A stretch of DNA of 64,000 nt from Alligator mississippiensis (taxonomy: Eukaryota; Chordata; Crocodylia; Alligatoridae). This document shows, in pieces, positions 1 to 11,651 of the stretch (position 1 is the first letter of the stretch; each line of letters begins with the position of its first letter). Below the pieces are notes generated by a model. That model saw nothing but the letters and a program-made list of their open reading frames with translations. It was not told where the DNA came from and did no database searches. Location of the stretch: NCBI RefSeq assembly GCF_030867095.1, contig NC_081833.1, forward strand, positions 73,537,395 to 73,601,394. The letters are read 5' to 3'. The position numbers and the translations under genes were made by a program.

Positions 1-644
1 ATCTCTTTCCTTCTTTGCCCCCACCCCAACCACCTCTCTTCTAGTTTTGGCTTCCTCCATCACGTTGTACAGCTACAGCTTTTGGCAGCTGCCACGTCAA
101 CCAGACGTCCATCTCCCTCCCTTTCCACCTCTCCTCTTCTCCAGCTCCTACCTTCCACCAGCTGCCAGCCAGTCCCTCAACCTGGCACTTTTCATAAAGC
201 TCCTATCTACTGTCCCCAGCTGCTCTCACCCCTTTTTTTGCACCATTCTTGGTGCTCAGGGCATCGTATGGAGTGAGGTTTGTGTGGAAGTTGGGTTTAT
301 CCTATTAAAACCCTGTTTCCAGAGTGAGTGCCATCCTCAATACTAGAGTGAACGAGATCTTAGCAGAGATCCCTACAATCGGCAGACACCCCACTATTGC
401 TAGCCAGCTGGGAACCAAACCATCAAACTCTCTAGTAAGTCTAAATGGGTTTTTTAAATGTAGGAAGTAGCCTTGCCAGAGATCCAAGGACATTTTATTG
501 GAGAATTTCCTAGCTCTTCCTTATCCTGGGCTTACATAAAGGACTGACAGTAAGTTCAACCACTAACCGTACTAAATCAGCCCTTCCTTCTTCCAGGACA
601 GAGGGTAGGCCAGGGTGGGTCACTGTAGACCCAGTTAGCATACA
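1..644. other. Non-coding, pyrimidine-rich left edge
   Basis: The first 240 bases are rich in C and T on the plus strand, with runs such as ccacctctcctcttctccag. They contain open frames of only 60-100 codons, which are expected where stops are rare because A and G are scarce. No splice-flanked coding block, repeat end or RNA gene was recognised. The rest is unremarkable unique sequence. Confidence 0.5.
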
Positions 645-1224
645 GGGGCCATGTCTACGTGAGACGCTTATTGTGCAATGCAGTCGGAGATGCAGTTGTG
701 TTCGTATGGGTGCAGTTTTGTTAGCATGGGTTCACTGTGGGATGGTTTTACTGGACCAGCAGCTTTACTGGTTTCACTGGGCCCATGCTAGAAGCTAGGC
801 ATAATCTATCAGCGTCCCTCCACGGTGCAGAAATCTTCCACCCCACCGCCAGTTCTCCACACCTTTGGGCACAGACCTCTTTGCAGCTGCCGAGCTGAGG
901 GTTGTGGCTAGTTTTAATTGCTGCATTTTAAGAGGACCAATTGCTCTAGCAGGCTCTTACTGTAGAAAATGAAGACATTGCATCTAAAAATTATTTGAAT
1001 AGCTCATTACTACGGCGTAGTGGTGTTGCCAGGCACTAACCGTGATGCAACGCTACTGCACAGTAATAACGAGCTACTGCACAGTATGTCCCTAGGCAAT
1101 CGTGCTGGGACGCTGCTGTGCAGTAACACTGGTTGCTGCTCAATCATTTAATACTTGGTTCTTCAAGTACTAAATAATAGCTCGGTAACAACTGCATAGT
1201 CAGCGTTTCAGATGGACGCGGCCC
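645..1224. mobile_element. Degenerate non-autonomous DNA element with inverted ends (GCACAGTAA type)
   Basis: The left end reads ggggccatgtctacgtgaga and is followed by acgcttattgtgcaatgcag. The right end, read on the other strand, gives gggccgcgtccatctgaaac then gctgactatgcag. The two ends align with several mismatches. The interior near 1050-1135 repeats actgcacagtaa and ctgtgcagtaa motifs that also dominate the element at 48225-48614, so both probably belong to one family. There is no open reading frame of interest and no clear target duplication. The divergence of the ends suggests an old copy. The superfamily cannot be set from the sequence alone. Confidence 0.5.
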
Positions 1225-4200
1225 GGCTTGCCTAAATCTGAGCCCGTATGACCACCAGGTTGAACTAGTGATTGGGGCCCAGCCACATTTCCATCCTCGC
1301 CGCCCTTCCAGGGGTGGGTTCATCATGGGCCAGGGCAGGTCTGACGGAGGTAAAGGCTCAAGGATTTTACTGCACTTCCTATACAGGGCTTAGCTCCCTA
1401 CCCGGTCTCTGAACCATCCCATGCCTACTGCATCTTTGCCGTCAGCCTTCATAGCCCACCTGTTGTCATCACAAAGGCCTAGTTCAGTACAGCTGTTTCA
1501 GTCGTGGTTTGGTTCCCCCCACGCATTAGTGCTACACGCCCAAAGCTGAACACAAAGATACCAGTATAAAGATACCTTATACCAAAAAACCTTTTCTCCC
1601 TTCTTATAGGTAAATAGCACCAGCTGTGTCCGAGAGAGGATTTGTACCCCTTGAATGATGCCAAATCGATTAACGTGAGCAGGTTTGGGCAAGCCTTGTA
1701 ATGATGATAGAGCTGAGAAAGGGCATTTTTCTGCACGAAATCGTGTCCGACCTCTGTTCCAATGATCCAATTAAAGGTATTACCCACAGGAGGTTTGCAG
1801 CTCACGGGTTTGGGAAGGACACTCTGTGACCCCCAACATCTCTGCTCCTGCCCTGGGGGGGTTTCTACCCTGCCAGTGCTGGATGCAATGCATATACGTA
1901 TGAACAGCAATGTGTCGGGTGCAGGAGAGAAGCAAGGCTGGGATAGCGTGACAAAAGGATGCAGGGTGAAACTAAGGGATGATGCTGGAGCGACTCTCGG
2001 GGCCCGCTTCACATGGCACAGTGGGTCTTTCCTCTGGACTCCCACAAATGTGCAGTCATCATTGACCCCTCTGCAAATCTCCCTCGCTCCTATTTACTGC
2101 TGCTTTGCTTTCCCCAGGGCTCTCCCTTCCTCTCCTGCTCCTGCCTTCGAGCGACACCTCCTGGGAGACGCGGCTAATGCACGGGCCTCATTTCTCCCAG
2201 CCCCGGAGCTGCTGTTCATTGCCTGCCTGGCGCTGGAGCAGGCGGTGAGGTCTCCCTGCGAGTGGATGCTTGGGTGGGGTTCAAAGACCAGGCACCAGAG
2301 AGCGGAGGATAAGTGCACTCCATCAAAAGCCCTGGCCTGGGAAACCGCAAGCCGACATTTCGACTCTCTCAATCTCTGACGGGCCCCGGCGCGGCCTGCC
2401 CTGCCTTTTGCAGAGAGGCACAAGCCATCCCGGGCAGGATTCGGAGCGTCACCAAAAAGGGAAACGAATGGGGGCTGCTGGCCCGATTGCTATCTATCAA
2501 ACCTAATTAACGCCTTTGAGGGGCAGCCAGCCGCGAGCCGAACAGGGAGCGCGAGGCAGCCTGTTTACTGAACGCCATTCCTCGCGGCAGAGGGAGCATG
2601 TTGGCTTTCCTTCGCCAGGCAGAGCACTTACCCTTTATCTCCCTAGCGACTTTTTCCTGTTTACATTTCCCGTTAGATTACTGTAATTAATGTAATAACA
2701 GCAGATACTGTTTGGGAACTCTGGCTAGCTACCACTCAGCGGAGGACTGCTCGAGGCCTGCCTTAATGCCGGGGGGAAAGGCAGCCGCGAGGCGGGCAAG
2801 CCCAGCGTGCTTGCTTGGAGATTCATAGGCTCAAAGTCAGAGGCAAAGGGGACCTCGATCACCCATTGCCGTAGCGGTGGGTGCAAGCTTATCCTGTGGG
2901 CAAAGCCTCGGCTACAAAGCCAATTCCTTCCCCAACGCAGAGTTGTGGCTTAGTGCTTATTTCCAGCAAAAACAAGAATAAACCCATCATTGACATTCAT
3001 GCAGAAGGGCTTTGCTTACAAAAGGAGAAAAAGGGTCATTGCCCAGGCAAAGAGAGGTACCCGGCAATCTCACAGGGGTAGTTTTAAACCCCTGCAAAAG
3101 GCCGGGCCCTGGGAATGCATGTCCTTATCCCCATGACGGTGCTGGTGATGGTCTCAGCGTGTTCAAACGCAGAACAAAATCGCGGTGCCTGTCCCAAAGT
3201 GTTCATGGTCTTAGTCGGATGTTGGTGTTTTCACCGCCCTGGGCGGCGCTGCGTTGCGGTGGGAGTGACAAGGGCACGTGGAAGCAAGGATGGCTAACGT
3301 CACGCGTTTGCACTCAAGAAATGATTGCAGACATTCCCCTTTTTTCCTTTGCAGGATTTTACCCCGTTATCTCTAGTTAACCCTGCGATGGGACACAGGG
3401 AACTGCTGCTCTCTGTTTAGGACCGGGCTGGCCTCAATCACCGCACATCATTTTCTCAGGAAAAAGAAAAGATTTGTCCTGGTTTTCCCCCACACCCCTC
3501 ATTTCCTGCCTCCTCCGCCGAAGATCACGGTGTCCCACAACTGCGGGTACTGATAATGGCCACCGCCATCCCCCCCGATGCAGAAGGGCAATAGTCTAAG
3601 GGAAGCCCAAAGCCATAAAACCTTTCCATCCCTGTCAATTGGAAGCAATGGCTGGGCAGATTGCTATCAAAATCAAAGTTCCCTGGCTGATATATTGTCC
3701 CTGCTGTGTCAGGGACCCTTTGGTGAAAGCAGCCCCCTTGCTGTTATATGGTGCCCAAGTGAATGTTAAGTTATCAGCTTCCCAGAGATCTCCAGTCCTG
3801 GGAGACTTAATGCAGGTCAGATGGTGGCTTGTAGCTGGAGCACATCTGTGCCTCTGCTCATCAGCACTTAGGTACCAGGGTAATAGGCCCTATATAAAAG
3901 CCTAAGATCAGGAGGGAGATATGTATCTTCAAGAAGGGAGGAAATTTAGCAAAGCAAGGAAGAGCAGGCTATGCTAGCACCCTGCAATCAAAGCCCACCA
4001 GACATATCCAAAGTCGACTGATAAGAGGAGAATTGTGCAGTCAACCAATTAACCCACGTGCGGGTGACTTTAGTGCCCATCTGAGCTGGGATCTCATTCA
4101 TGGAGATGCAAGTTGGTTAGGTCAGTTGGGTGTTGGGTAGCACCTCTGTTCAGCAAAGCTAGATCAGGTCCGGGTGGAAGAGCATCAGCAGAGCTGGAGA

Positions 4201-4768
4201 CAAAAACAAGCTGGCACGTGATTCAGGGCATGACCCTGGGTCAACTCTGGCTGTCAGCGTCTCATTAACAGCACCAAATTGACTCCCAAATTTCAACACC
4301 CTCCTGAACAGAAAGGATGTGGAGGCATAATCTAGATTCATGGTATTGTTATTAAGGAGCATTTATGGAATGACACCAGGTAGAGCCAGGTGCCTACTTC
4401 TGCTGGGTCTCCACCATTCATTTGAGCACGCTTTCTGGCCCCAAAGGACCGCAGCTTATGGAAGAATAACAGACCTGTTATGAGAGGTAGAGCAAAAGGC
4501 CAGTTTGAATGAGTTCTTCTTATCATAGCATCCAGAAGACGATTGAAATTAGACCCTAAAGGCTCAACTCTGGGCAAAACACAGATCCTGCCCAGCCAAG
4601 TAAAGAGTTTGCAATCCCAGGTGCTGTTCCTTGCCCATCGCAATGGCTAGCTGGCCTCTTCCATGTCTGTAATGTAACACAAATCCGAGCCTACATGATC
4701 TGTTGTATTGTTCCCTCCTGACGCACCTTTTAGCAGATGTGGGAAGCTCAAATGTCTCATGTAGTCAC
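1225..4768. other. Unique non-coding DNA; long overlapping frames not supported as genes
   Basis: This stretch holds the longest plus-strand open frame of the window (205 codons at 1762-2379) and an overlapping minus-strand frame (188 codons at 1479-2045). Neither shows a recognisable domain, a Kozak-like start or plausible splice sites, and they overlap on opposite strands. GC rises between about 2100 and 2830. A homeodomain-site cluster is listed separately. No repeat end was recognised in the rest. Confidence 0.45.
2440..2720. promoter_or_regulatory. Candidate conserved non-coding element
   Basis: The block contains clustered TAATTA-type cores: tatctatcaaacctaatta near 2490-2508 and gattactgtaattaatgt near 2675-2693. 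They sit in otherwise unique GC-richer sequence with no repeat signature. Such clusters are typical of homeodomain, PBX or HOX binding in developmental enhancers, but the cores are short and occur by chance. Conservation cannot be judged from one sequence, so this is only a candidate. Confidence 0.25.
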
Positions 4769-5038
4769 AGGGGTGTAGGTTGTAGCCGTGTTGGGCTAAG
4801 GACATAGGCAGATGAGGTTCCTTGGGTGAATTTGATATCTTATATTAGACCAACCCAAATGGTTGGAGAATAGTTATTAAGCAGGCAGACAAGGCTCTTT
4901 GGGTAAATCCAATATCTTTTATTAAACCAACTCAAATAGTTGGAAAAATTCGTCCAATTATTTGAGTTGGTTTAATAAAAGATTTACCTTGTGTGCCTAT
5001 GTCCTTAGACCAACACGGCTACAACCTACATCCCTGAG
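4769..5038. mobile_element. Dispersed element with inverted ends (accaacacggctacaacc family), whole copy
   Basis: The left end is ggggtgtaggttgtagccgt followed by gttgggctaaggacataggc. The right end is the reverse complement: gtccttagaccaacacggct, acaacctacatccctg. The interior also folds, with ttttattaaaccaactcaaa and tttgagttggtttaataaaa around 4917-4980. It is flanked by tcatgtagtcac (4757-4768) and tcatgtaatcac (5039-5050), a 12-bp direct repeat with one mismatch that looks like a target duplication. Partial relatives lie near 7117, 47255 and 58637. It is a non-coding multicopy element. Whether it moved as a DNA transposon or by retroposition is not clear, since 12 bp is long for hAT. Confidence 0.75.
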
Positions 5039-7116
5039 TCATGTAATCACTGCTACTAATGCCTTATCAAACAGGTATTTGAATTTGTTGCTCGATTTCT
5101 TTACTGTTTACATGTGCTTCTTGGGGCCTCCTGCATCTGTTGAGACTTCCCAGTATCAGCTTCCCCTAGGTTTTCTTAGAGAGACATTTACTTCCAGCAG
5201 AAACCTGCCATTATTTCAGAAAAGACTTGGCGGTGTCAAAAATGGCACCAGTATATTTGCAAGGGCCTGTCCCCTGCTGAGGTGGGAGGACATGGGAATA
5301 TACTTTCCCACCGCGGCGGCGTGTTTTGCATGCTTGCAGCGGCCGCATCCATCACGCAGCTGGAAGACAAGCAGCTTGCACGTCTGTGCCACTGACCCCG
5401 ACAGAATTCCTTCACCGGCCCCTGCAGCGCGGTTGGGATTTGCAATGTGCTTGCAGCATTTTGAAGCTGCCCACCTCCAGGCAGCATTCATCCGCAGGAC
5501 CGGTTTTTGCACGCCTGTGTTCGTCGCATGCTTCTGCACCCACAGCAGCTTTCCTGTGGACTGAACTGGTTATTTTCCCAGGACAGACAGACCCAGGACA
5601 AGACTGCCAGATGCAGCAATATTGTTCAAGCCCTGCTAGGCAGAGCTGTTCACACGGATGCAAAAGCAGGCTCTGGAGAGATGACTGTTTGAGAGTCTTA
5701 GGCTGGAAAGGAGTAAACAGACTGCAAGGGCTTGAGGGAGATTTCTCTCTGCCGCTCTCCTCCAGGCCCCGTCCGCAGGCGTGTTTGAATTGTGATTTGT
5801 GCAGCTAAGGGAATTTTGTGGCAAGCCAGTCAGGAATTTTATGGCAGCCTTCATTTATCTGTGGGGTGGGGGAAAGAGGATGATCCCTGGCTTTTGCAGC
5901 TGGGAACAGCTGAGAAACCGGCCGGCGCAGTAAACATCCCTCTCTTCGCTCTACCACCTTCTGGGCGTTGTGAACCCGGGGGTCAGAGCACTCAGACAGC
6001 GGGGTGCCTCCATCGCCGCCTGCCCGGCTTTCCCTGGGTCTCTCCCACGGCTGGCGTGCGCAACGTGACTGCGAAGCATTATGACATGGCCCCGTCTTTA
6101 TGGCCACGGGCCATAAGGAATGACTTGCCTGCTCCTGCAAGGCCTGATCCAAACCTCTTTCCAGCTGATCTCAGTGGGTTTTAGGTCATGCCTTACACGC
6201 AGATCAGCTTCAGCAGCAGAGGTTCAAGCCCCTGTGATAGCCAAGCAACTCAACAGGACACCGGTCACTCAAGGTGGCCACTGATTGATAGTGGCATCTG
6301 GGCTTGCAGCATGTAGAGACCCTCACCGGACAGGGAGCGATATCAGCCAGCGAGAGACAGGATGCTTGCGTGATTCAATACCTCCCAGAGACAGCATCTA
6401 CTAGCAGAGGAGGTTACAGATTGCAATGGAAGAGGCATTTCTTGCACTGCTGCTCCCGGCACTATCCCAAGTGGTATCCCTCGCTGTTTGGTATGCCTGA
6501 CAAGGAAGAGCGGGGTTTGGAAAGGGACACCGGCCACAAGGATTGCACACAAGGCCTCTCCAGCAGATGGGGAATCGTGCACTCTGTGGGAAGGAGGCCC
6601 AAGGAAAGAGGGGCACGATTTGAAACAAAACCAAAAGAAAGGATCAAGCCACCATGAAATGATTTTGCTCTTGCAGATAAAAGTGGGCACGTCCACCCAA
6701 TTCTGGTTGATGACCTGTCCTTCAAAAATTATCCAGATCAGCACGCGCCCCTGAAACAGTCTCATTTTGATGAAGTTGCATTTTCCAACAGAAAATTGTT
6801 CCCTAGCATTATTTCTCATTTCAGGCTTCTGGAGACACTGGACTTGGGTTTTATAATGCACTCAGCACGGTTTCATCATCATAAAGAGCCTCCCCCCACC
6901 CGCATGTGTTTAACTAAGCTATGGGATCGGGTTCAGACCGGGGCATCAACCTCTCCTGATGCCCAGATTTGGACATTGGGTTTCATTCATTATAAAAGAC
7001 AATGTCCAATGCCAGCTGCAAATACCATCCTTTCCAAACCTCTAGGGTGCCTGGACCAGCTCCCTTTTGTACGTTTACCTGGGGCAGCGTTCAGACTGAA
7101 AGCTTACTTGGCTCTT
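5039..7116. other. Unique non-coding DNA with a CpG-rich patch
   Basis: Around 5300-5540 CpG dinucleotides cluster (ccgcggcggcgtg, agcggccgcatcc, gcagcgcggttgg), which explains open frames on both strands there. The patch is only about 250 bp and has no recognisable core promoter. Near 6150-6184 a short ctgatctcagtgggtttta segment may be a relic of the dispersed cccattgacttcagtggg motif seen elsewhere in the window. No supported gene was seen. Confidence 0.4.
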
Positions 7117-7436
7117 ATAGCAGACAAGGGTCTTTGGGTAGATGTGATATCTTTTATTAGACCAACTCAATAGTTGGAAAAATTGTTCTTTGCAAGCTTC
7201 CAGGTACAAACACCCTTCTTTGAGCACAGGGAGCATCCTGAAGAAGGGTTCGTACCTGAACGCAAAGAACATTTTTGCCAACTATTTAGTTGGTGTAATA
7301 AGAGAGACAGGCAGGCAAATATAAACATCTTTTTTTATGTTCTAAAAGATCAAATCATGTCTTTTCTTTCTCTCTAATAAAAGATATCACATTTACCTTG
7401 TCTGCCTACGTCCTTTGGTCAACACGGCTACAACCA
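7117..7436. mobile_element. Dispersed element (accaacacggctacaacc family), diverged copy with large hairpin
   Basis: The block starts near tagcagacaagggtctttgg and ends with tttggtcaacacggctacaa cc. Within it, gatatcttttattagaccaa (from 7147) is mirrored by ttggtgtaataagaga (from 7291), and cccttctttgagcacaggga is followed by catcctgaagaaggg, so the left part can fold into a nested hairpin. It matches the copy at 4769-5038 at both outer ends but has a different, longer interior. No target duplication was found and no coding frame is expected. Confidence 0.65.
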
Positions 7437-8754
7437 GCCTACCTGTGCCTATAGCAGCCGGCTTCCCTGGCCATTTCGGAAGGGGACAGGGGGCACACGA
7501 CGGTAGCAGAAGAGCCTGGAGAGGAAAGGGAGTTGTTGCGAGTTGTGCATCTTGCTTGTGCTCACAAGAGGGAGACAGTGCCTCAGAGATCACATGCTGC
7601 CGGCCGTGCCAGAGGTGGTTTCTGTAACCCGCAGCGGTGTGCTGCTCTACATTATGGTCTGCTCAGCGCTGTGTTTAACTGCTCGTCGATAGGCGCCCTC
7701 CGCTCAGCTGGAAACCACCCCCAGCTTTTTCCTTCAATACCAATCTCTTGTAGCAATTGATCCAAAGGCTGCTCTCGTGCATTATTATTGCAAAGCTAGT
7801 TGCAGCAACACGCAGCGAAGAGCCGGGGAATGGGGCTGAGGTCAGGCCGACGCGCAGAGCATCAAACCTGGCCCAGTTACCGTTTCTCCTTTGGGGGGTT
7901 TTGCCTAGTAAAATGGACTGATTATACTCGTTACTGAGAGCTACTGTTCCCTTTGCTGAATAGAGGGGAGCCTGCTGCTACCCACCCCTCCAGCTTCCTC
8001 TGTTTCAAGGATTGTGTGTCCACTGAACTCTATAACCCTCTTCTCTTCCACCATTTGCCGAGGGCTATACGTGTCCCATTCCTACACGCCCTGTCTAAAC
8101 CTCTTTCCCTGAGGCTAAGGGATCTGTACATACTCCTATTTCCTTTACCTCTCCATGTCCCCTACTAAAGAGTCTTCCCCCCTCCCCCCAAGAGGTACCA
8201 CCCCAAGGAGGGGTTTTGTGCACCCCAATTTCCCCTTCCCCTCCTTCCAGCTCCCTCTCAAGGAGGTGTTTGATCTACAGACACTTGCAAAAGATGATAG
8301 TCGCTGTTGCCTTTGCTGAGCAGAGGAAAAAGGCTCTGTGCATCTGGTGTTTCACCCTTTTCGTTGTTCCTATTTGTGCCACATCCCGCAGACCTTGGCT
8401 TTTCCATGCCTGGCATGGAACAAGAATGAATTTCTCGAGCGCGCTGGCGTGGGTTGGATGTGGGGGTCCAAACTCAGCACATCGCCGATACAGAAAAAGC
8501 AGTGCCGTCACGTCGAGCGGGCTGTGCAAGCGCGGCCAGACACTAGCTTCACAGCTCCGCTCCTCTTGATTTCCCAGGACAATCGTCTCAAGTAGGCCAC
8601 TTTAATTGCTAAAGACTTCCTCCTGTAATGCCAAGTCAATTATACTGCGTGGACTATTTAAGCGTTGGGAAAACCAACCTGATACTTCATGGACAAGTGG
8701 TTAGAAAAGAGGGTGGGATGCTGAGTTGCATGCCAAACGATGTCTTTCATCCTT
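7437..8754. other. Unique non-coding DNA
   Basis: The sequence is mixed, with a C-rich run near 8175-8250. Open frames reach 117 codons but overlap each other on both strands. No splice-site pattern, repeat end or RNA gene was recognised. Confidence 0.4.
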
Positions 8755-8860
8755 CTCATCCTCAGTCTACCTGTCAGTAAAATGAGAATGATCCTCCCTA
8801 TACCCATTAGTGAGGTCTAATTCAATCGTGTTTACTGAGATCTGTGAAATGCTAAATATA
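8755..8860 (+). mobile_element. MIR-type SINE fragment
   Basis: The text tcctcagtctacctgtcagt followed by aaaatgagaatgatcctccc and, further on, tgaggtctaattcaatcgtg matches the 3' half of the MIR core as I remember it (cctcagtttacctgtaaaatg...). It is an ancient retroposed SINE, truncated at its 5' end, with no function expected. Confidence 0.65.
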
Positions 8861-9409
8861 TTTTCCCTGTGAAAAGGAATTGGTGACTGTCATCTGGAGG
8901 CACTCGAAAGACAACTCAGAACCTCACAGCAAACTCACAAATACCTTTGTTAAGAACAACCGTCCTCAGGCAGGAGTTAAGAGCGGTCTGTGCAGGACAT
9001 CAGACACAGACATACCCTCTCACTGTGTCAGGAGTTACCACTGAGACACGCTAAGATGGAAACACACCAAGAGCCCAAGAACAGAAATTGTTACGGCCGA
9101 TGCCAAGGCAAGTCATTCTAACAGGGCATAACTAAAAATATATGTATTTTTTTCCTTTCAATATTTTTTTCCAAATCACTTTGATTCTGAGCGAGTTTTA
9201 GTTTATGCATAGTAATGACTAAGAAACATAGTATGATCAGGGGAAATGTGTGCATGTCTATGCTCTTGCATGCAGAGAGAGACACTTTTGGATTTCTAAA
9301 GACTGAGGAACCAGGCTTGATCCATCAGATACAACATGACAGCAATGCAAAATGAGCAAGTGCCTGGTTTTCTCTTAACAGACCTAGCTTCCAATTGTTT
9401 GATATGTGG
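8861..9409. other. Unique non-coding DNA
   Basis: AT-rich unique sequence with no open frame above 60 codons on either strand. No repeat end or regulatory signature stood out. Confidence 0.4.
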
Positions 9410-9722
9410 ATATACACATAGAGATGGACACAGATCCACATAAATACATATCTATAATGATACAGTTGTGTGTATGCATACACACACACGTGTGTGTGTA
9501 CCTATGTATACATATATGTATCCCTACATAGACCTACATAACATATATATACCTATGTAGTATAGGTATATATACCTACATAATATATTATATATATATT
9601 ATACTATATAGTATATATACACATCTACATAATATATCCACAAAGATACCTACATAATACACACACACACACACGTGTGTCTCTGTACACGCGCACACAC
9701 ACACACGTGTGTCTCTGTAAAC
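9410..9722. repeat. Compound microsatellite: (TA)n, (CA)n and tacctacata units
   Basis: The tract mixes alternating purine-pyrimidine runs: acacacacgtgtgtgtgt near 9481-9500, tatatatac runs near 9540-9620, and two near-identical acacacacacgtgtgtctct units near 9660-9720. The variant tacctacata recurs. Alternating CA/TG and TA tracts can adopt left-handed or cruciform forms. This is slippage-prone DNA, likely polymorphic in length. Confidence 0.85.
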
Positions 9723-9731
9723 GCACACACG

Positions 9732-9866
9732 TGCCTGGGATAAGTTTAAGAATGCAAATTTGAAGACACTGATTACAAAGATACCTACATCTGTATATAC
9801 GTGTGTTATATAGGTATCTTTGTAACCAGTGTCTTCAAATTTGCATTCTTAAACTTATCCCAGGCA
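9732..9866. repeat. Near-perfect long hairpin (arms about 56 bp, loop about 22 nt)
   Basis: The left arm (about 9732-9787) starts tgcctgggataagtttaaga and ends attacaaagatacct. The right arm (about 9811-9866) starts aggtatctttgtaacc and ends aaacttatcccaggca. By eye the arms differ at only one paired position apart from the loop edge. The loop is an alternating tatatacgtgtgttata segment. The block lies directly after a compound microsatellite. It could be a tiny inverted-repeat element, a recent palindromic rearrangement, or a transcribed hairpin. It has no coding content. Confidence 0.9.
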
Positions 9867-10619
9867 GGTGATGAGGCACGGCTATTTTTTAAGACAATCT
9901 GAAAATGTACATGGATTTTAAAGCATTTAGAACATTGCCCATTAAACAGTGAGATAATCTCGAAAAAACTGTGCTACCCTCTGACAATTGCACACATACG
10001 TGTGTGTGCTTGTTTTTGTATAACATATTTAAAACTAGCCTGAAGGAAATAATTTTAACCGTCACAAAGGCATGTTCCAAAAAACTCTTCCCAACCTGGA
10101 CCACTCCAGGCTGCATCTTTTCTCAATTTATATTGTACTTTGTTATGCTACTGGCAATGTTTTCAGAGGTGTATCAAATATACCTTGGAAAAACAGGAGG
10201 ATTTTGCCCGAATTGGGTGCATTTCCCCCCAAAAGGAAAACTCCAAGTCCAACGGCGAATATATCAAAACGTCTGCAAAAAGGTTAGAAGATTTTGAAAC
10301 TGCCGTGTCACTTGTGAGCTGATTTACGAGAAGAGACAACAGCTTCTGTTTTCTCTTAAAATTAAGTTGCCTTTTTGTCAGGCAGTTTCTCTGGCCCTGG
10401 ACCTATTCCAGATAACGTCCACGTAAAATTCCAGCTGCCTCAGCGCACATCACCCCGACACCGATGCGGCGCACAGACTCAAACAGATAGTTTCTTAGAG
10501 TCTCAAAGATTCCCCGAAGCAGTAAATATAGCATTATTTTCTCCAGGTTCTGCTACTGGGACTCTCAAGGAGGAAAAATAAAATGTTTGACATGCCTGTT
10601 TCAAGAAAGGGGCAGGTCC

Positions 10620-10960
10620 ATTGCAGAGCTCAGGGCAATGTGCATGAGCAACATCTCTAATTAGCATCCCTATAAAGTGACACGCTATAGCAATTAACTG
10701 TACAAGCTGCCAACGTGTCCAGGATTTGGCCGAGTCCTGCTCCGAGTAAGATGAATACCCACCGACTCCAACGGCAGTGGGATTCATCCTGAATCAATCA
10801 TTAAATGTTTAATTGCAGGAAAATCTCCTGGTTTGCCTACAATACGCTCCTCCCTGGGTAGCGTCATTTTGTGCACGGGCTAGCTGCAAATTAATCCTTC
10901 ATTGGCAAGTGAGAAAATGACACCTCGTAAAGCAGTGACAGTCCAGTGCGGATGCTTAGC
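10620..10960. promoter_or_regulatory. Candidate conserved non-coding element rich in homeodomain cores
   Basis: Within about 340 bp there are at least five ATTA or TAAT-type cores: ctctaattagcat, agcaattaactg, aatcattaaatg, gtttaattgcagg and gcaaattaatcc. The sequence is unique and lacks repeat features. This density suggests an enhancer-like element, but AT-rich DNA produces such cores by chance and only an alignment could decide. Confidence 0.25.
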
Positions 10961-11562
10961 ACAGAGAGATTCAAATAAAGCATCATTAGTACCTAGCTCA
11001 TACGCACAGCAGCTGTAAAAGCCTTGTCCTTTATAGGGGAGCTGCAAAGAATAAGTGATTTAAAGTATACAGAGAAGGTTTCAACTTCAGAGAGGAGTTC
11101 CTGTAGACCATGTTGAGTTTTTTTGATTCACAGCTGATCTTAACATGGTATCGGCCTAAATCGGTGCATCGGAGCATTCATCTGTTGCAAACACAAGTAA
11201 ATGCAAACGCCCTGGAGAATGGCAAAGGGGTCCTAGCAAGCCATCTTATCCACGGACATAGATATGTTTGCCTGCCCAAAAGATCACTTCAGCAAAAGCC
11301 AATTTTGAAAGGAAAAGCTGGGGTGCTGCGTGTTGCAACATAAGGCTGTGGCTTGAGCTCGAAAAAGAAAACTTTCCAGGGCTGGACTTCCTGCTGCCTT
11401 GTGTCAAATCAAAAACAAAATTGATAGTTTGGGAGGAATTTCAGATGGTTGGAAGGACTTTTCAGCTCTTCCCCAAAATGACTGACTCGGGTAAGTTCAA
11501 GAGCAGTTTAGGGTAGAAACCTACAGTCTTTCAATCCTAGCAGCTGTCCTTCACAGAGGAAC

Positions 11563-11651
11563 TTAGCAAGCAGAGGAGAGAGGACCACGGGGGTGTGGGC
11601 AAGCAGACTGCAGTAGCTTTAACCTTGCTAGTCAAGTTGCATCAAATCAGT
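11563..11651 (+). repeat. Outer copy of an about 85-bp duplicated segment
   Basis: The segment starts tagcaagcagaggagagagg, continues through accacgggggtgtgggcaag and ends ttgcatcaaatca. A diverged second copy in the same orientation lies at 12608-12692, inside the microsatellite core of an inverted-repeat element. The copies differ by a few substitutions and a short indel. This copy lies in unique sequence and may be the source. Confidence 0.85.

Noticed and set aside
1762-2379. 205-codon plus-strand open frame
   Set aside because: No recognisable domain, overlaps a long minus-strand frame, and lies in GC-richer DNA where stops are rarer. No splice or promoter support.
4962-5564. 200-codon plus-strand open frame
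   Set aside because: It starts inside the dispersed inverted-ended element and runs through the CpG-rich patch; composition and overlap with other frames do not support a gene.
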